DNA of 54,368 nt from Flavobacteriaceae bacterium. GTDB lineage: Bacteria > Bacteroidota > Bacteroidia > Flavobacteriales > Flavobacteriaceae. The stretch lies in the NCBI GenBank assembly GCA_947491985.1, contig CANLLR010000018.1, forward strand, positions 1 to 54,368. Reading direction: 5' to 3'. The position numbers and the translations under genes are program-made. A model generated the notes under the pieces. It saw only the letters and a list, made by a program, of their open reading frames with translations, had not been told where the DNA came from and searched no databases. Below, piece by piece: positions 25,753-35,080 of the stretch (position 1 is the first letter of the stretch; each line of letters opens with the position of its first letter).

Positions 25753-27942
25753 ATGGAAATGCAACAATTTTATTATGACAACAAAATTGTAAAGAAATTC
25801 CTTTACGCAACCATTGTTTTTGGTGTAGTAGGAATGTTGGTTGGTCTATTATTGGCCATCATGTTTCTTTTTCCTAACATCACCGACGGGATTTCGTGGT
25901 TAAGTTTTGGAAGATTACGACCTTTACATACCAATGCAGTAATTTTTGCTTTCGTCGGGAACGCCATGTTTGCTGGTATTTATTATTCGCTGCAACGTTT
26001 GCTAAAAGCCCGAATGTTTAGCGACTTTTTAAGTAATCTTAACTTTTGGGGATGGCAATTAATAATTGTAGCTGCTGCAATTTCGTTACCCTTAGGATAT
26101 ACTTCATCCAAAGAATACGCCGAATTAGAATGGCCAATTGATATTGCCATCGCCTTAATTTGGATTGTTTTTGGTATCAACATGATTGGAACCATCATCA
26201 AACGAAGAGAACGTCATTTGTATGTTGCCATTTGGTTTTACATCGCCACATTCGTAACTGTAGCCGTTTTACACATCTTTAATAGTTTGGAATTGCCTGT
26301 TTCGGGAATGAAAAGTTACTCGATTTATGCTGGAGTACAAGATGCTTTAGTGCAATGGTGGTACGGACACAATGCCGTGGCCTTTTTCTTGACTACGCCC
26401 TTTTTAGGATTGATGTACTATTACTTACCTAAAGCAGCCAACCGACCTGTATACTCGTACCGTTTATCAATCATTCACTTTTGGTCGCTGATTTTCATCT
26501 ATATCTGGGCTGGACCTCACCATCTATTGTATTCAGCTTTACCTAATTGGGCACAAAATTTAGGTGTTGTTTTCTCTATTATGTTGATTGCTCCTTCTTG
26601 GGGTGGAATGATAAACGGATTACTAACACTTCGTGGGGCTTGGGATAAAGTACGTACCGATCCTGTTTTAAAATTTTATGTGGTAGCAGTAACGGGTTAC
26701 GGAATGGCCACTTTAGAAGGGCCAATGTTATCACTTAAAAAATTCAATGCAATTGCGCATTTCACCGATTGGATCGTAGCTCACGTGCACGTTGGCGCGT
26801 TGGCATGGAACGGATTTATGGCTTTTGGATTGATCTATTGGTTAATTCCACGTATGACAAAAGGAAAACTGTATTCTATAAAATTAGCCAATTTCCATTT
26901 CTGGATTGGAACATTAGGAATCATTATTTATACGCTTCCAATGTATGTTGCAGGATTTGCTCAAGCATCAATGTGGAAACAATTCAATCCCGACGGTACC
27001 TTAACTTATGGGAACTTCCTCGAAACGGTAACGCAAATCATGCCAATGTATTGGATGAGAACGGTTGGTGGAACGATGTACATCATCGGAATGTTCATCT
27101 TAGTCTATAACATTATCCAAACGATGAGAGCCAATGGAAAAGTAGAAGACGAATTGGCTGAAGCTCCAGAATTGGTGAAAATTAGCACACGTCGATTGAA
27201 AGGTGAAAAATTCCACCCATGGTTGGAAAGAAAACCAATACAAATGACACTTTTAGCTACCGTTGCGATATTAATTGGCGGAATCATTCAAATTGTTCCG
27301 ACCATTATGGTGAAATCAAATATTCCAACCATAGCAAGTGTTAAACCTTACACGCCTTTAGAATTAGAAGGTCGCGATTTATACATTCGTGAAGGTTGTG
27401 TAGGTTGTCACTCACAAATGGTTCGTCCGTTTAGAAGTGAAGTCGAACGCTATGGTCCGCAATCAAAAGCAGGCGAATTTGTATACGACCATCCCTTTCT
27501 TTGGGGTTCTAAACGGACAGGTCCCGATTTGTTACGAGAAGGTGGAAAATACAACGACAGCTGGCATTTTAATCATTTCTGGGATCCGCAAAGTATTTCA
27601 ACAGGTTCAATTATGCCAAGCTACAAATGGCTGTTTGATAACGAGCCGATGGATATTTCCTTAACGCAATCTAAAATGAAAGCAATGGCTACTTTGGGAG
27701 TTCCTTATACCGAAGCCGAAATTGCAAATGGTTTAAAAGATTTGAGAGCACAAGCTTTAAAAATTGAAGAAAACTTGAAATCGGATCCTGACTTTGTAAA
27801 AAATTACGACGATAGTAAGAAAAGCGCGGCTGCCAAAGGTGAAAAATTTGTTCCTATGAACGAAAGAGAAATTGTAGCCTTGATTGCCTACATGCAACGA
27901 TTAGGAACCGATATTAAAGTAAAAAATAACGTAAAACCGTAA
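25753..27942 (+). CDS. ccoN: Fused cbb3 cytochrome c oxidase subunits I and II (CcoN-CcoO)
   Basis: The catalytic core of a high-affinity cbb3 terminal oxidase in the inner membrane. Residues ~1-480 are the 12-helix CcoN part, with the haem and copper histidines seen in HTNAVIFAFVGN, WWYGHNAVAFF, GPHHLLYSA and VAHVHVGALAWNG. Residues ~500-729 are CcoO, a membrane-anchored mono-haem cytochrome c with CVGCH (549-553), WGSKRTGPDL and the SIMPSYKWL methionine-ligand segment. Proteobacteria encode the two separately; the fusion is usual in Bacteroidetes. The product feeds electrons from c-type cytochromes to oxygen under low oxygen. Only 42 bases separate it from ccoS. Confidence 0.96.
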   Translation: MEMQQFYYDNKIVKKFLYATIVFGVVGMLVGLLLAIMFLFPNITDGISWLSFGRLRPLHTNAVIFAFVGNAMFAGIYYSLQRLLKARMFSDFLSNLNFWGWQLIIVAAAISLPLGYTSSKEYAELEWPIDIAIALIWIVFGINMIGTIIKRRERHLYVAIWFYIATFVTVAVLHIFNSLELPVSGMKSYSIYAGVQDALVQWWYGHNAVAFFLTTPFLGLMYYYLPKAANRPVYSYRLSIIHFWSLIFIYIWAGPHHLLYSALPNWAQNLGVVFSIMLIAPSWGGMINGLLTLRGAWDKVRTDPVLKFYVVAVTGYGMATLEGPMLSLKKFNAIAHFTDWIVAHVHVGALAWNGFMAFGLIYWLIPRMTKGKLYSIKLANFHFWIGTLGIIIYTLPMYVAGFAQASMWKQFNPDGTLTYGNFLETVTQIMPMYWMRTVGGTMYIIGMFILVYNIIQTMRANGKVEDELAEAPELVKISTRRLKGEKFHPWLERKPIQMTLLATVAILIGGIIQIVPTIMVKSNIPTIASVKPYTPLELEGRDLYIREGCVGCHSQMVRPFRSEVERYGPQSKAGEFVYDHPFLWGSKRTGPDLLREGGKYNDSWHFNHFWDPQSISTGSIMPSYKWLFDNEPMDISLTQSKMKAMATLGVPYTEAEIANGLKDLRAQALKIEENLKSDPDFVKNYDDSKKSAAAKGEKFVPMNEREIVALIAYMQRLGTDIKVKNNVKP

Positions 27943-27946
27943 ACTC

Positions 27947-28117
27947 ATGTTCGAACAAATAAAACACAATATGGAAACTATCGCTGGGGTGACTATATAT
28001 CCTATACTTTCCTTGTTAATTTTCTTTACCTTTTTTGTTGGATTGGCCTTTTGGGTGTCTTCCTATAAAAAAGAAAAAATAGACGAATTGAGCAACATTC
28101 CATTACAGGATAACTAG
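27947..28117 (+). CDS. ccoQ: cbb3 oxidase small subunit CcoQ-like protein
   Basis: A 56-residue frame from ATG 27947 to TAG 28115-28117. It begins MFEQIKHNMETIAGV and has one transmembrane helix (YPILSLLIFFTFFVGLAFWV) and a short charged tail (YKKEKIDELSNIPLQDN). Size, helix placement and position between ccoNO and ccoP match CcoQ, which stabilises the complex. It begins four bases after the ccoNO stop and ends 22 bases before ccoP. Confidence 0.88.
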   Translation: MFEQIKHNMETIAGVTIYPILSLLIFFTFFVGLAFWVSSYKKEKIDELSNIPLQDN

Positions 28118-28139
28118 TTTAATTTTTAAAATAAACCAA

Positions 28140-29075
28140 ATGAAAAAAGTAATCCCAGCTTATTTAAGAGTCCTTATCATTTTCTTTGCTGTTTTCATAG
28201 CAATGGAATACTTTATTGACTCTGGCGACAGACCTGCATTCATCAAATACCCAATGATGATGGTGTTTTTAGGGGTCTTCCTTTTCCTATTAATAGCCAT
28301 TGAAATCGTCGTGAGTGCCATCGACAATGTAACGTATCATCTGCTAACAGAGGAACAAAAAACAAAATTGGAAGAAGTTAAAAGTGTTACTATACAGGAT
28401 AGTGAATGGTATAAAACAATCATGCAAAAACTAACCAAAACGGTTCCAATCGAAGACGAAGGACAACTATTATTAGACCACGACTACGACGGAATTAAAG
28501 AATTGAACAACAATTTACCACCATGGTGGGTGTATTTGTTTTACGGAACCATTGCTTTTGCCGCCATTTACCTCATCCGATTTGAAATAATGGATGGTGA
28601 CACTCAAGAAATGGAACTCAAAAAAGAAATGACCCAAGCCAAAATTGACGTAGCCGAATACATGAAAACAGCTCCCGATATGACGGATGAAAAATCGGTG
28701 GTTTTACTAACCGATGCTCCAAGTTTAGCCGAAGGAAAAGTCATTTTTACTACCAATTGCGTAGCCTGTCATCGACCTGATGGTGGAGGTTCAATCGGAC
28801 CGAATCTAACCGACAATCAATGGATATTAGGTGGCGGAATAAAAGAAATTTTTCACACCTTAATGAACGGAGGACGTGACGGAAAAGGAATGATTTCATG
28901 GAAAGGCACTTTAAAACCAAAGGAAATGCAAAAAGTGGCCAGCTATGTTTTATCCTTACAAGGCAGCAATCCAAAAGATGCAAAACCATCAGAAGGCGAA
29001 GTGTGGATTGATCCAACAGCAATAAAAACAGATACTATCGTTACACCAAAAACAGACAGTACTCAAGTTAAATAA
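28140..29075 (+). CDS. ccoP: cbb3 oxidase cytochrome c subunit III (CcoP), mono-haem
   Basis: A membrane-bound cytochrome c that passes electrons to CcoO/CcoN. Of 311 residues, two transmembrane helices (~9-27 and ~37-58) begin the protein, then a third (VYLFYGTIAFAAIYLIRF), then a single cytochrome c domain with CVACH (207-211) and a Met-ligand candidate in GMISWKGTL. Proteobacterial CcoP carries two haem c sites; only one CXXCH is present here, as is usual in Bacteroidetes. It belongs to the ccoSNOQP-GH operon. Confidence 0.93.
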   Translation: MKKVIPAYLRVLIIFFAVFIAMEYFIDSGDRPAFIKYPMMMVFLGVFLFLLIAIEIVVSAIDNVTYHLLTEEQKTKLEEVKSVTIQDSEWYKTIMQKLTKTVPIEDEGQLLLDHDYDGIKELNNNLPPWWVYLFYGTIAFAAIYLIRFEIMDGDTQEMELKKEMTQAKIDVAEYMKTAPDMTDEKSVVLLTDAPSLAEGKVIFTTNCVACHRPDGGGSIGPNLTDNQWILGGGIKEIFHTLMNGGRDGKGMISWKGTLKPKEMQKVASYVLSLQGSNPKDAKPSEGEVWIDPTAIKTDTIVTPKTDSTQVK

Positions 29076-29083
29076 ACAAAAAA

Positions 29084-30502
29084 ATGTCAAATTTAGCAGA
29101 CGAAGCGTTTAGAGACTCTATCGGAACTATCGATGAAGAAGGGAATAGAAAATTTATTTTTCCGAAAATACCCTCAGGAAAATTCTATTCGTATCGCAAA
29201 TGGGTGAGTTATTTTTTATTACTCGTTTTGATTGCCAATCCGTTTGTAAAAATAAACGGAAATCAATTTATGATGTTCAACGTTTTAGAACGTCGTTTCA
29301 ATATTTTTGGATTTCCATTTTGGCCACAAGACTTCTATTTGTTTGTACTGTTTATGATTATTGGAGTTGTTTTCGTCATCTTTTTTACTGTCATATTTGG
29401 AAGGTTATTTTGTGGTTGGATTTGCCCGCAAACCATATTTTTAGAAATGGTGTTTCGCCGAATCGAATATTGGATTGAAGGCGATCGTGGGGCACAAATT
29501 CGATTGTCTAAACAAGCTTGGGATCGTGAAAAAATCAGAAAAAAAGGATTTAAATGGTTCATTTTTCTAATCATCTCGTTTCTTATTGCCAATGTATTTC
29601 TCGCCTATTTAATTAGTAGCGACGAATTGTTTAAAATGATTGAAGAAGGGCCACAAAACCATATAAGCACCTTAATTGCCTTATCGATTTTTACGGCTGT
29701 TTTCTATTTTATCTTTGCGTGGTTTAGAGAACAGGTATGCATTATTGCTTGTCCTTACGGAAGATTGCAAGGTGTACTTTTAGACAACAAATCGATTAAC
29801 GTTGCCTACGATTTTGTGCGCGGTGAAAAAGAATCAGGACGAGCCAAATTCAACAAAAATGAAGACAGAGCTGCATCAGGAAAAGGCGATTGTATCGATT
29901 GCCATCAGTGTGTTCATGTGTGTCCGACAGGTATTGATATTCGAAACGGAACACAATTAGAGTGCATAAATTGTACCGCTTGTATTGACGAATGTGACTT
30001 AATTATGGAAAGTGTGAATTTGCCAAAAGGTCTTATTCGATATGCGTCTGAAGATGAAATTGAGAAAAAAGAAAAATTCAAGTTCACCAACAGAATGAAA
30101 GGATACACGGCTGTTTTGGTGATTTTAATCGGATTTCTAACAGGTTTATTGTTCCTTCGAAATGCAGTGGAAACGGTTATTTTGCGTTTGCCTGGACAAT
30201 TATTTGAACATAAAGGTGATGACATTAGCAATATTTATACTTTCAAGATAATCAATAAAACGAACGAGGATTTTAATGATATTCACTTTAAGTTGCACGG
30301 AATAAAAGGCGACATTAAGGTGGTTGGACAGCAAGAATTTACAGTAAAAAAACGAGGAATGAACAAAGGTACTTTGTTTGTTCAAATTCACCAATACCTA
30401 TTAGAACACGATAAAACAAAAATTGAAATTGAAGTGTACAACGGAGATAAAAAAATTGAAACCATAACAACCAATTTTTTAGGTCCAAGGAAATTCAATT
30501 AA
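29084..30502 (+). CDS. ccoG: CcoG/FixG-type membrane ferredoxin, cbb3 oxidase accessory protein
   Basis: 472 residues with several transmembrane helices, a polyferredoxin part and a C-terminal Ig-like periplasmic domain (~365-472). Cysteine motifs are CGWICP (110-115), CIIACPYG (~220), CIDCHQCVHVCP (~270-281) and CINCTACIDECD, enough for two [4Fe-4S] clusters. The family acts in cbb3 assembly and has been reported to reduce Cu(II) to Cu(I). It begins nine bases after ccoP, so it is co-transcribed. Confidence 0.95.
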   Translation: MSNLADEAFRDSIGTIDEEGNRKFIFPKIPSGKFYSYRKWVSYFLLLVLIANPFVKINGNQFMMFNVLERRFNIFGFPFWPQDFYLFVLFMIIGVVFVIFFTVIFGRLFCGWICPQTIFLEMVFRRIEYWIEGDRGAQIRLSKQAWDREKIRKKGFKWFIFLIISFLIANVFLAYLISSDELFKMIEEGPQNHISTLIALSIFTAVFYFIFAWFREQVCIIACPYGRLQGVLLDNKSINVAYDFVRGEKESGRAKFNKNEDRAASGKGDCIDCHQCVHVCPTGIDIRNGTQLECINCTACIDECDLIMESVNLPKGLIRYASEDEIEKKEKFKFTNRMKGYTAVLVILIGFLTGLLFLRNAVETVILRLPGQLFEHKGDDISNIYTFKIINKTNEDFNDIHFKLHGIKGDIKVVGQQEFTVKKRGMNKGTLFVQIHQYLLEHDKTKIEIEVYNGDKKIETITTNFLGPRKFN

Positions 30503-30520
30503 AATAAAAAATAAAAAATC

Positions 30521-30973
30521 ATGAAAATCAACTGGGGAACATCGATAGTTATTGCATTTGCACTCTTTATATCATTTATTTTATTTTTTGTTATAAAAGC
30601 GCAGACCGATACCAAATACAACAACGAATTGGTTGTCGAAGAATATTACAAACACGACGCAAAATTTGCGGAAGAAATGAGTCGCATTCAAAACGCGCAA
30701 GATTTAACCGAAAAACCAATTATAACTACAGAAGCCTCATCAATTTCGATTGTATTTCCTCAAACATTTGATCCTAAAAATATTGCAGGAACAGTGTCCC
30801 TTTACAGGCCGTCTAACAAAAATCTGGATTTCGAGATTCCGATTTCGTTATCCAGTACAACTTTGCTCATACCTAAAAAAAGTTTGGTAGACGGTCGCTG
30901 GGACATTCGCATGGAATGGCAATATAATGGCAAATCATATTTGACAAAGGAAACGTTTTACATTATGGATTAA
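30521..30973 (+). CDS. ccoH: FixH/CcoH-family protein
   Basis: 150 residues with one N-terminal transmembrane helix (~8-27) and a periplasmic beta-rich domain, fitting the FixH/CcoH family needed for stable assembly of the cbb3 complex. It follows ccoG by 18 bases. Sequence conservation in this family is low, so the assignment leans on position and topology. Confidence 0.88.
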   Translation: MKINWGTSIVIAFALFISFILFFVIKAQTDTKYNNELVVEEYYKHDAKFAEEMSRIQNAQDLTEKPIITTEASSISIVFPQTFDPKNIAGTVSLYRPSNKNLDFEIPISLSSTTLLIPKKSLVDGRWDIRMEWQYNGKSYLTKETFYIMD

Positions 30974-30997
30974 ACAAATTGACTTAAACACACAAGT

Positions 30998-31699
30998 ATG
31001 CTTTACACGGCTTTGCTTTTCGGATTTCTTTCTAGTTTACATTGCGTGGGCATGTGTGGTCCGATTGCGATGATGTTGCCTTTAGACAGAAACAATCAGG
31101 CAAAAAAAGTGAGTCAAATTATAACGTATCATTCGGGAAGATTAACAGCATATGCTAGTATAGGTTTGGTGTTTGGCTTAGTTGGAAAAGGACTTTTCAT
31201 TGCCGGAATTCAACAACAATTATCCATTTTTGCAGGACTTTTTATTATAATCGTTATTCTGTTTCCGCAACGTCTTTTATCGAAATACACTTTTTCGAAA
31301 CCTGCTTTTAGATTGATTTCAAAAGTCAAAACTAAATTAGGAAGTCAATTCAAAAATAAAAGCTACCGTTCGTTATTTACCATTGGATTGCTCAACGGAT
31401 TTCTACCTTGCGGAATGGTGTATGTTGCGCTATTTGGTGCCATAGCTATGCAAAGTGTGAGTTTTGGAATGGCGTACATGCTGTTATTTGGATTGGGTAC
31501 AATTCCGTTAATGAGTATGGTAGCCGTTTTACACACTTTTATGACGGTTTCTTTTCGAAATAGAATTCAAAAAATAATTCCTTTATTAGGAATTTTCATC
31601 GGAGTGGTTTTCATCTTAAGAGGATTGGGTTTGGGAATACCATATGTTTCTCCGAGTACTATCGACTTAATTGTACAATCCAATCCCAATTGTCATTAG
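30998..31699 (+). CDS. Sulfite exporter TauE/SafE (UreH-like) membrane protein of the cco operon
   Basis: 233 residues with about six transmembrane helices. The first helix carries the metal-binding-like motif HCVGMCGP (15-22), and NGFLPCGMVYVAL lies in a later one. Such proteins are often encoded with cbb3 assembly genes and are suspected to handle copper; this is an inference, as no substrate is shown. It begins 24 bases after ccoH. Confidence 0.87.
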   Translation: MLYTALLFGFLSSLHCVGMCGPIAMMLPLDRNNQAKKVSQIITYHSGRLTAYASIGLVFGLVGKGLFIAGIQQQLSIFAGLFIIIVILFPQRLLSKYTFSKPAFRLISKVKTKLGSQFKNKSYRSLFTIGLLNGFLPCGMVYVALFGAIAMQSVSFGMAYMLLFGLGTIPLMSMVAVLHTFMTVSFRNRIQKIIPLLGIFIGVVFILRGLGLGIPYVSPSTIDLIVQSNPNCH

Positions 31700-31721
31700 A
31701 ATTTAATAACTCTTAAAAATT

Positions 31722-31952
31722 ATGGAAAAACATTCATTATTAAACGAATTCCCGGAGTATCACGATAAAATTCATGAATTAAAAATTAGTAATTCCCATT
31801 TTAAAAAATTGTTCGATAAATATGATGAATTAGAACATCAAATTCATCGTATTCATCAAGGAATTGAAATTATTACTGACGAAGCATTTAAGGAAATAAA
31901 AATTAAAATGCTGCATCTAAAAGATGAAATTTTCACACTAATTAAATCCTAA
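31722..31952 (+). CDS. YdcH/DUF465 small protein
   Basis: A 76-residue, wholly helical, charged protein. It starts MEKHSLLNEFPEYHDKI, followed by SHFKKLFDKYDELEHQIHRI, which matches the YdcH (DUF465) pattern of a short coiled coil. Its cellular function is unknown. It is the last gene before the terminator of the cco operon, 22 bases after the TauE/SafE gene. Confidence 0.88.
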   Translation: MEKHSLLNEFPEYHDKIHELKISNSHFKKLFDKYDELEHQIHRIHQGIEIITDEAFKEIKIKMLHLKDEIFTLIKS

Positions 31953-31953
31953 A

Positions 31954-31987
31954 AAAAAACGTCCCGCTAAAGTGGGACGTTTTTTTA
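31954..31987. terminator. Bidirectional terminator between the cco operon and aconitase
   Basis: Arms AAAAAACGTCCC (31954-31965) and GGGACGTTTTTT (31974-31985) around GCTAAAGT, with A- and T-tracts on each side. Confidence 0.93.
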
Positions 31988-32003
31988 GGAAATAAGATAG
32001 GGT

Positions 32004-34271
32004 TTATGTTCTTCCAGCAGCAGCTATTAAATTTAATGCTGAACCCGCTTTAAACCATTCGATTTGACCTTCGTTATACGTATGGTTGGCAAGTATGTTT
32101 TCTCTTGAACCATCAGAATGAACCAATTCAATAGTCAATGGTTTTCCAGGAGCAAAACTAGTTAAATCTAAAAAGTTTAAAGTGTCGTCTTCTTTGATTT
32201 TATCATAATCACTTTCGATAGCAAAAGTCAATCCCAACATACCTTGTTTTTTCAAATTCGTTTCGTGAATACGGGCAAACGATTTTACCAAAACCGCTTT
32301 AACACCCAAGAAACGTGGCTCCATTGCTGCATGCTCACGTGATGAACCTTCACCATAATTGTGATCTCCAACCACTATTGAAGGAACGCCAGCTGCTTTG
32401 TAAGCTCTTGCAACAGCAGGAACGGCATCATAAATACTTGTCAAATGATTTTTTACAGCATTTGGTTTTTGATTGAAAGCGTTAATGGCACCAATCAACA
32501 TATTATTGGAAATATTATCCAAATGACCACGAAAACGCAACCAAGGTCCAGCCATAGAAATATGGTCGGTTGTACATTTTCCAAAAGCTTTGATTAATAA
32601 TTTTACACCAGTATAATTTTGTCCGTTCCAAGGCTCAAATGGAGCTAACAATTGCAAACGCTCTGAGGTTTCAGAAACAGCTACAATAACACCGCTTCCA
32701 TCTTCGGCTGGTGCTTGAAAACCTGGGTCTTCAGCATCAAAACCTCTAGGAGGCAATTCGTCACCCGTTGGTGCATCTAGACGTACTTCTTGTCCGTCTT
32801 CATTTATCAACGTGTCGGTTAATGGATTAAATCCTAAATCACCTGCGATTGCTAATGCTGTTACCAATTCTGGTGAACCTACAAAAGCTAAGGTATTCGG
32901 ATTCCCATCGGCACGTTTTGAAAAGTTCCTGTTGAAAGAGTGTACAATAGTATTGCGTTCTTCTTTCTCTGCTCCTTCTCTATCCCACATTCCGATACAT
33001 GGTCCGCATGCATTGGCAAAAACAGTGGCTCCAATTTTATCGAAAATATCAATAAAACCATCGCGCTCTATAGTATATCGCACCACTTCAGATCCTGGAG
33101 TAATGGTAAATTGTGATTTGGTTTTTAAATTTTTATCAGCTACTTGCTTTGCTAGTGAAGCGGCACGAGCAATATCTTCGTACGAAGAGTTCGTACAGGA
33201 ACCTATCAAACCTACTTGAATGTTCAAAGGCCAATCATTTTTGATAGCCGCTTCTTTCATTTTTGAAATTGGAGTTGCTAGATCCGGTGTAAATGGTCCG
33301 TTCAAATGAGGTTCTAATTCAGATAAATTAATTTCTATTACCTGATCAAAATACTGTTCTGGATTGGCATAAACTTCTGCATCACCAGTTAAATATGCAG
33401 CTACTTTATCGGCAGCATCGGCAACATCGGGTCTGTTTGTTGAGCGCAAATAACGACTCATTGATGCGTCGTAACCAAATGTCGATGTGGTAGCACCAAT
33501 TTCGGCACCCATATTACAAATCGTTCCTTTTCCTGTACACGACATTGAAGTGGCGCCTTCGCCAAAATATTCAACAATTGCACCAGTTCCACCTTTAACA
33601 GTAAGGATTCCGGCTACTTTTAAAATTACGTCTTTTGGTGCAGTCCAACCTGAAAGTTTTCCAGTTAGCTTAACACCTATTAACTTAGGAAATTTCAATT
33701 CCCAAGCCATTCCCGACATAACGTCAACAGCGTCAGCTCCACCCACGCCAATAGCCAACATTCCCAATCCACCTGCATTAACGGTATGCGAATCGGTACC
33801 AATCATCATTCCTCCTGGAAAGGCATAATTTTCTAAAACTACTTGGTGGATAATTCCAGCTCCGGGCTTCCAGAAGCCTATTCCGTATTTATTAGAAACA
33901 GAAGCTAAAAAATCAAACACTTCACTACTTTGTGATTTGGCACGCGCTAAATCGGTTTTTGCATCCACTTTTGCTTGAATTAAATGGTCACAATGCACCG
34001 TGGTTGGCACAGCCACTTTACTTTTTCCAGCATGCATAAATTGTAACAAAGCCATTTGTGCTGTTGCATCTTGACATGCTACTCTATCTGGAGCAAAATC
34101 TACATAATCTTTTCCTCTTATGAATGCTTTAGAAGGTGTTCCTTCCCACAAATGCGAATATAAAATCTTTTCTGAAAGTGTTAAAGGGCGACCTACTAGT
34201 TCGCGAGCTTTATCAACTCGTAACGCCATGTTATCATACACTTTTCTAATCATTTCAATATCAAATGCCAT
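32004..34271 (-). CDS. Aconitate hydratase (mitochondrial-type)
   Basis: A TCA-cycle enzyme that isomerises citrate to isocitrate through cis-aconitate. The 755-residue length and sequence ([19 protein letters not shown]...) fit the mitochondrial-like aconitase group. The [4Fe-4S] ligands are Cys359 in IGSCTNS and Cys422/Cys425 in [10 protein letters not shown]. The C-terminal swivel domain shows [16 protein letters not shown]. It is monocistronic, with its own promoter and the shared terminator downstream. Confidence 0.96.
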   Translation of the reverse strand: MAFDIEMIRKVYDNMALRVDKARELVGRPLTLSEKILYSHLWEGTPSKAFIRGKDYVDFAPDRVACQDATAQMALLQFMHAGKSKVAVPTTVHCDHLIQAKVDAKTDLARAKSQSSEVFDFLASVSNKYGIGFWKPGAGIIHQVVLENYAFPGGMMIGTDSHTVNAGGLGMLAIGVGGADAVDVMSGMAWELKFPKLIGVKLTGKLSGWTAPKDVILKVAGILTVKGGTGAIVEYFGEGATSMSCTGKGTICNMGAEIGATTSTFGYDASMSRYLRSTNRPDVADAADKVAAYLTGDAEVYANPEQYFDQVIEINLSELEPHLNGPFTPDLATPISKMKEAAIKNDWPLNIQVGLIGSCTNSSYEDIARAASLAKQVADKNLKTKSQFTITPGSEVVRYTIERDGFIDIFDKIGATVFANACGPCIGMWDREGAEKEERNTIVHSFNRNFSKRADGNPNTLAFVGSPELVTALAIAGDLGFNPLTDTLINEDGQEVRLDAPTGDELPPRGFDAEDPGFQAPAEDGSGVIVAVSETSERLQLLAPFEPWNGQNYTGVKLLIKAFGKCTTDHISMAGPWLRFRGHLDNISNNMLIGAINAFNQKPNAVKNHLTSIYDAVPAVARAYKAAGVPSIVVGDHNYGEGSSREHAAMEPRFLGVKAVLVKSFARIHETNLKKQGMLGLTFAIESDYDKIKEDDTLNFLDLTSFAPGKPLTIELVHSDGSRENILANHTYNEGQIEWFKAGSALNLIAAAGRT

Positions 34272-34299
34272 AATAAAAAGAGGTTTATTGTTTGTACTG

Positions 34300-34307
34300 C
34301 AAAATTA
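34300..34307 (-). promoter_or_regulatory. -7 box of the aconitase gene
   Basis: TAATTTTG on the minus strand, about 28 bases before the ATG; -33 reads TTT. Confidence 0.5.
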
Positions 34308-34426
34308 CGAAAACGTTATATTATTAAAAAATTTTTAATCTACTATGTTTATTGATTGTAATTATTTGCGGAAAGGAGATTTTTGTTGCCTATTTTTTGT
34401 TAAAATCGAATTAAAACAGCAAAAAA

Positions 34427-34480
34427 ATGAATAATCACTATTTTGATAGGGAAATTATTGAAAAAGGCAAATGGGTATAG
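34427..34480 (+). other. Short open frame, possibly a gene remnant
   Basis: An ATG-to-TAG frame of 17 codons (MNNHYFDREIIEKGKWV) in the spacer between the aconitase and methyltransferase genes. Its composition is protein-like, but it is too short to call a gene. It may be the leftover start of a deleted gene, or chance. Confidence 0.2.
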
Positions 34481-34501
34481 CAACTTAGTTTGAACTTTTA
34501 A

Positions 34502-35074
34502 CTAGTTCTTGCCGACCTTGTACATACAAATTCCCCAAAATACGGTATCTGATTGCGAAATAATTTCTTTTTTAACTAAAGAATATGCATTTTCCAATTC
34601 TAGTATTAAATCTTCTCTTATGCCATAAAATGAAAATACAAAATACCCTTCAGAATTAAAATAAGTCGAAAACCTAGCAACTATGTCCAACTGATTTTCA
34701 AGATAATACAAAACTTCATTAAAAATAATTACATCAAATTTTTGTTTTGGAACAAAATGGTGAATGTCGGCTATTTGAAATTCGGCATTGGGATATTTTT
34801 GTGAATTGGCTCTCTGAATAGCATTAGAGGACAAATCAACACCCAATGAGTACTCATAATCGTAAGGAGTTAGGTAGGCATTTAACGCGCCATAACCGCA
34901 ACCTAAATCTAATATTTTTGGATTTGAAATACCTGTTTCGCGAATGCAATCGACAATGGCATCGTAGCGTTGTTTTTCATCGCCCATATAATCCCATGAA
35001 CCTTTACGGTATTTATAATCCCATTTGAGTTTTTTCTTAAACCACTTCAGTCTTATAAATAAATTCTTAAACAT
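34502..35074 (-). CDS. Class I SAM-dependent methyltransferase
   Basis: 190 residues of the Rossmann-type methyltransferase fold. SAM motif I is KILDLGCGYGALNAYL (~55-70), with the acidic residue of motif II in YSLGVDLSS and the motif IV-like DVIIFNEVLYYL. The substrate is unknown. It starts six bases after the MoxR gene ends, so the two are probably co-transcribed. Confidence 0.88.
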   Translation of the reverse strand: MFKNLFIRLKWFKKKLKWDYKYRKGSWDYMGDEKQRYDAIVDCIRETGISNPKILDLGCGYGALNAYLTPYDYEYSLGVDLSSNAIQRANSQKYPNAEFQIADIHHFVPKQKFDVIIFNEVLYYLENQLDIVARFSTYFNSEGYFVFSFYGIREDLILELENAYSLVKKEIISQSDTVFWGICMYKVGKN

Positions 35075-35080
35075 AAAGGA

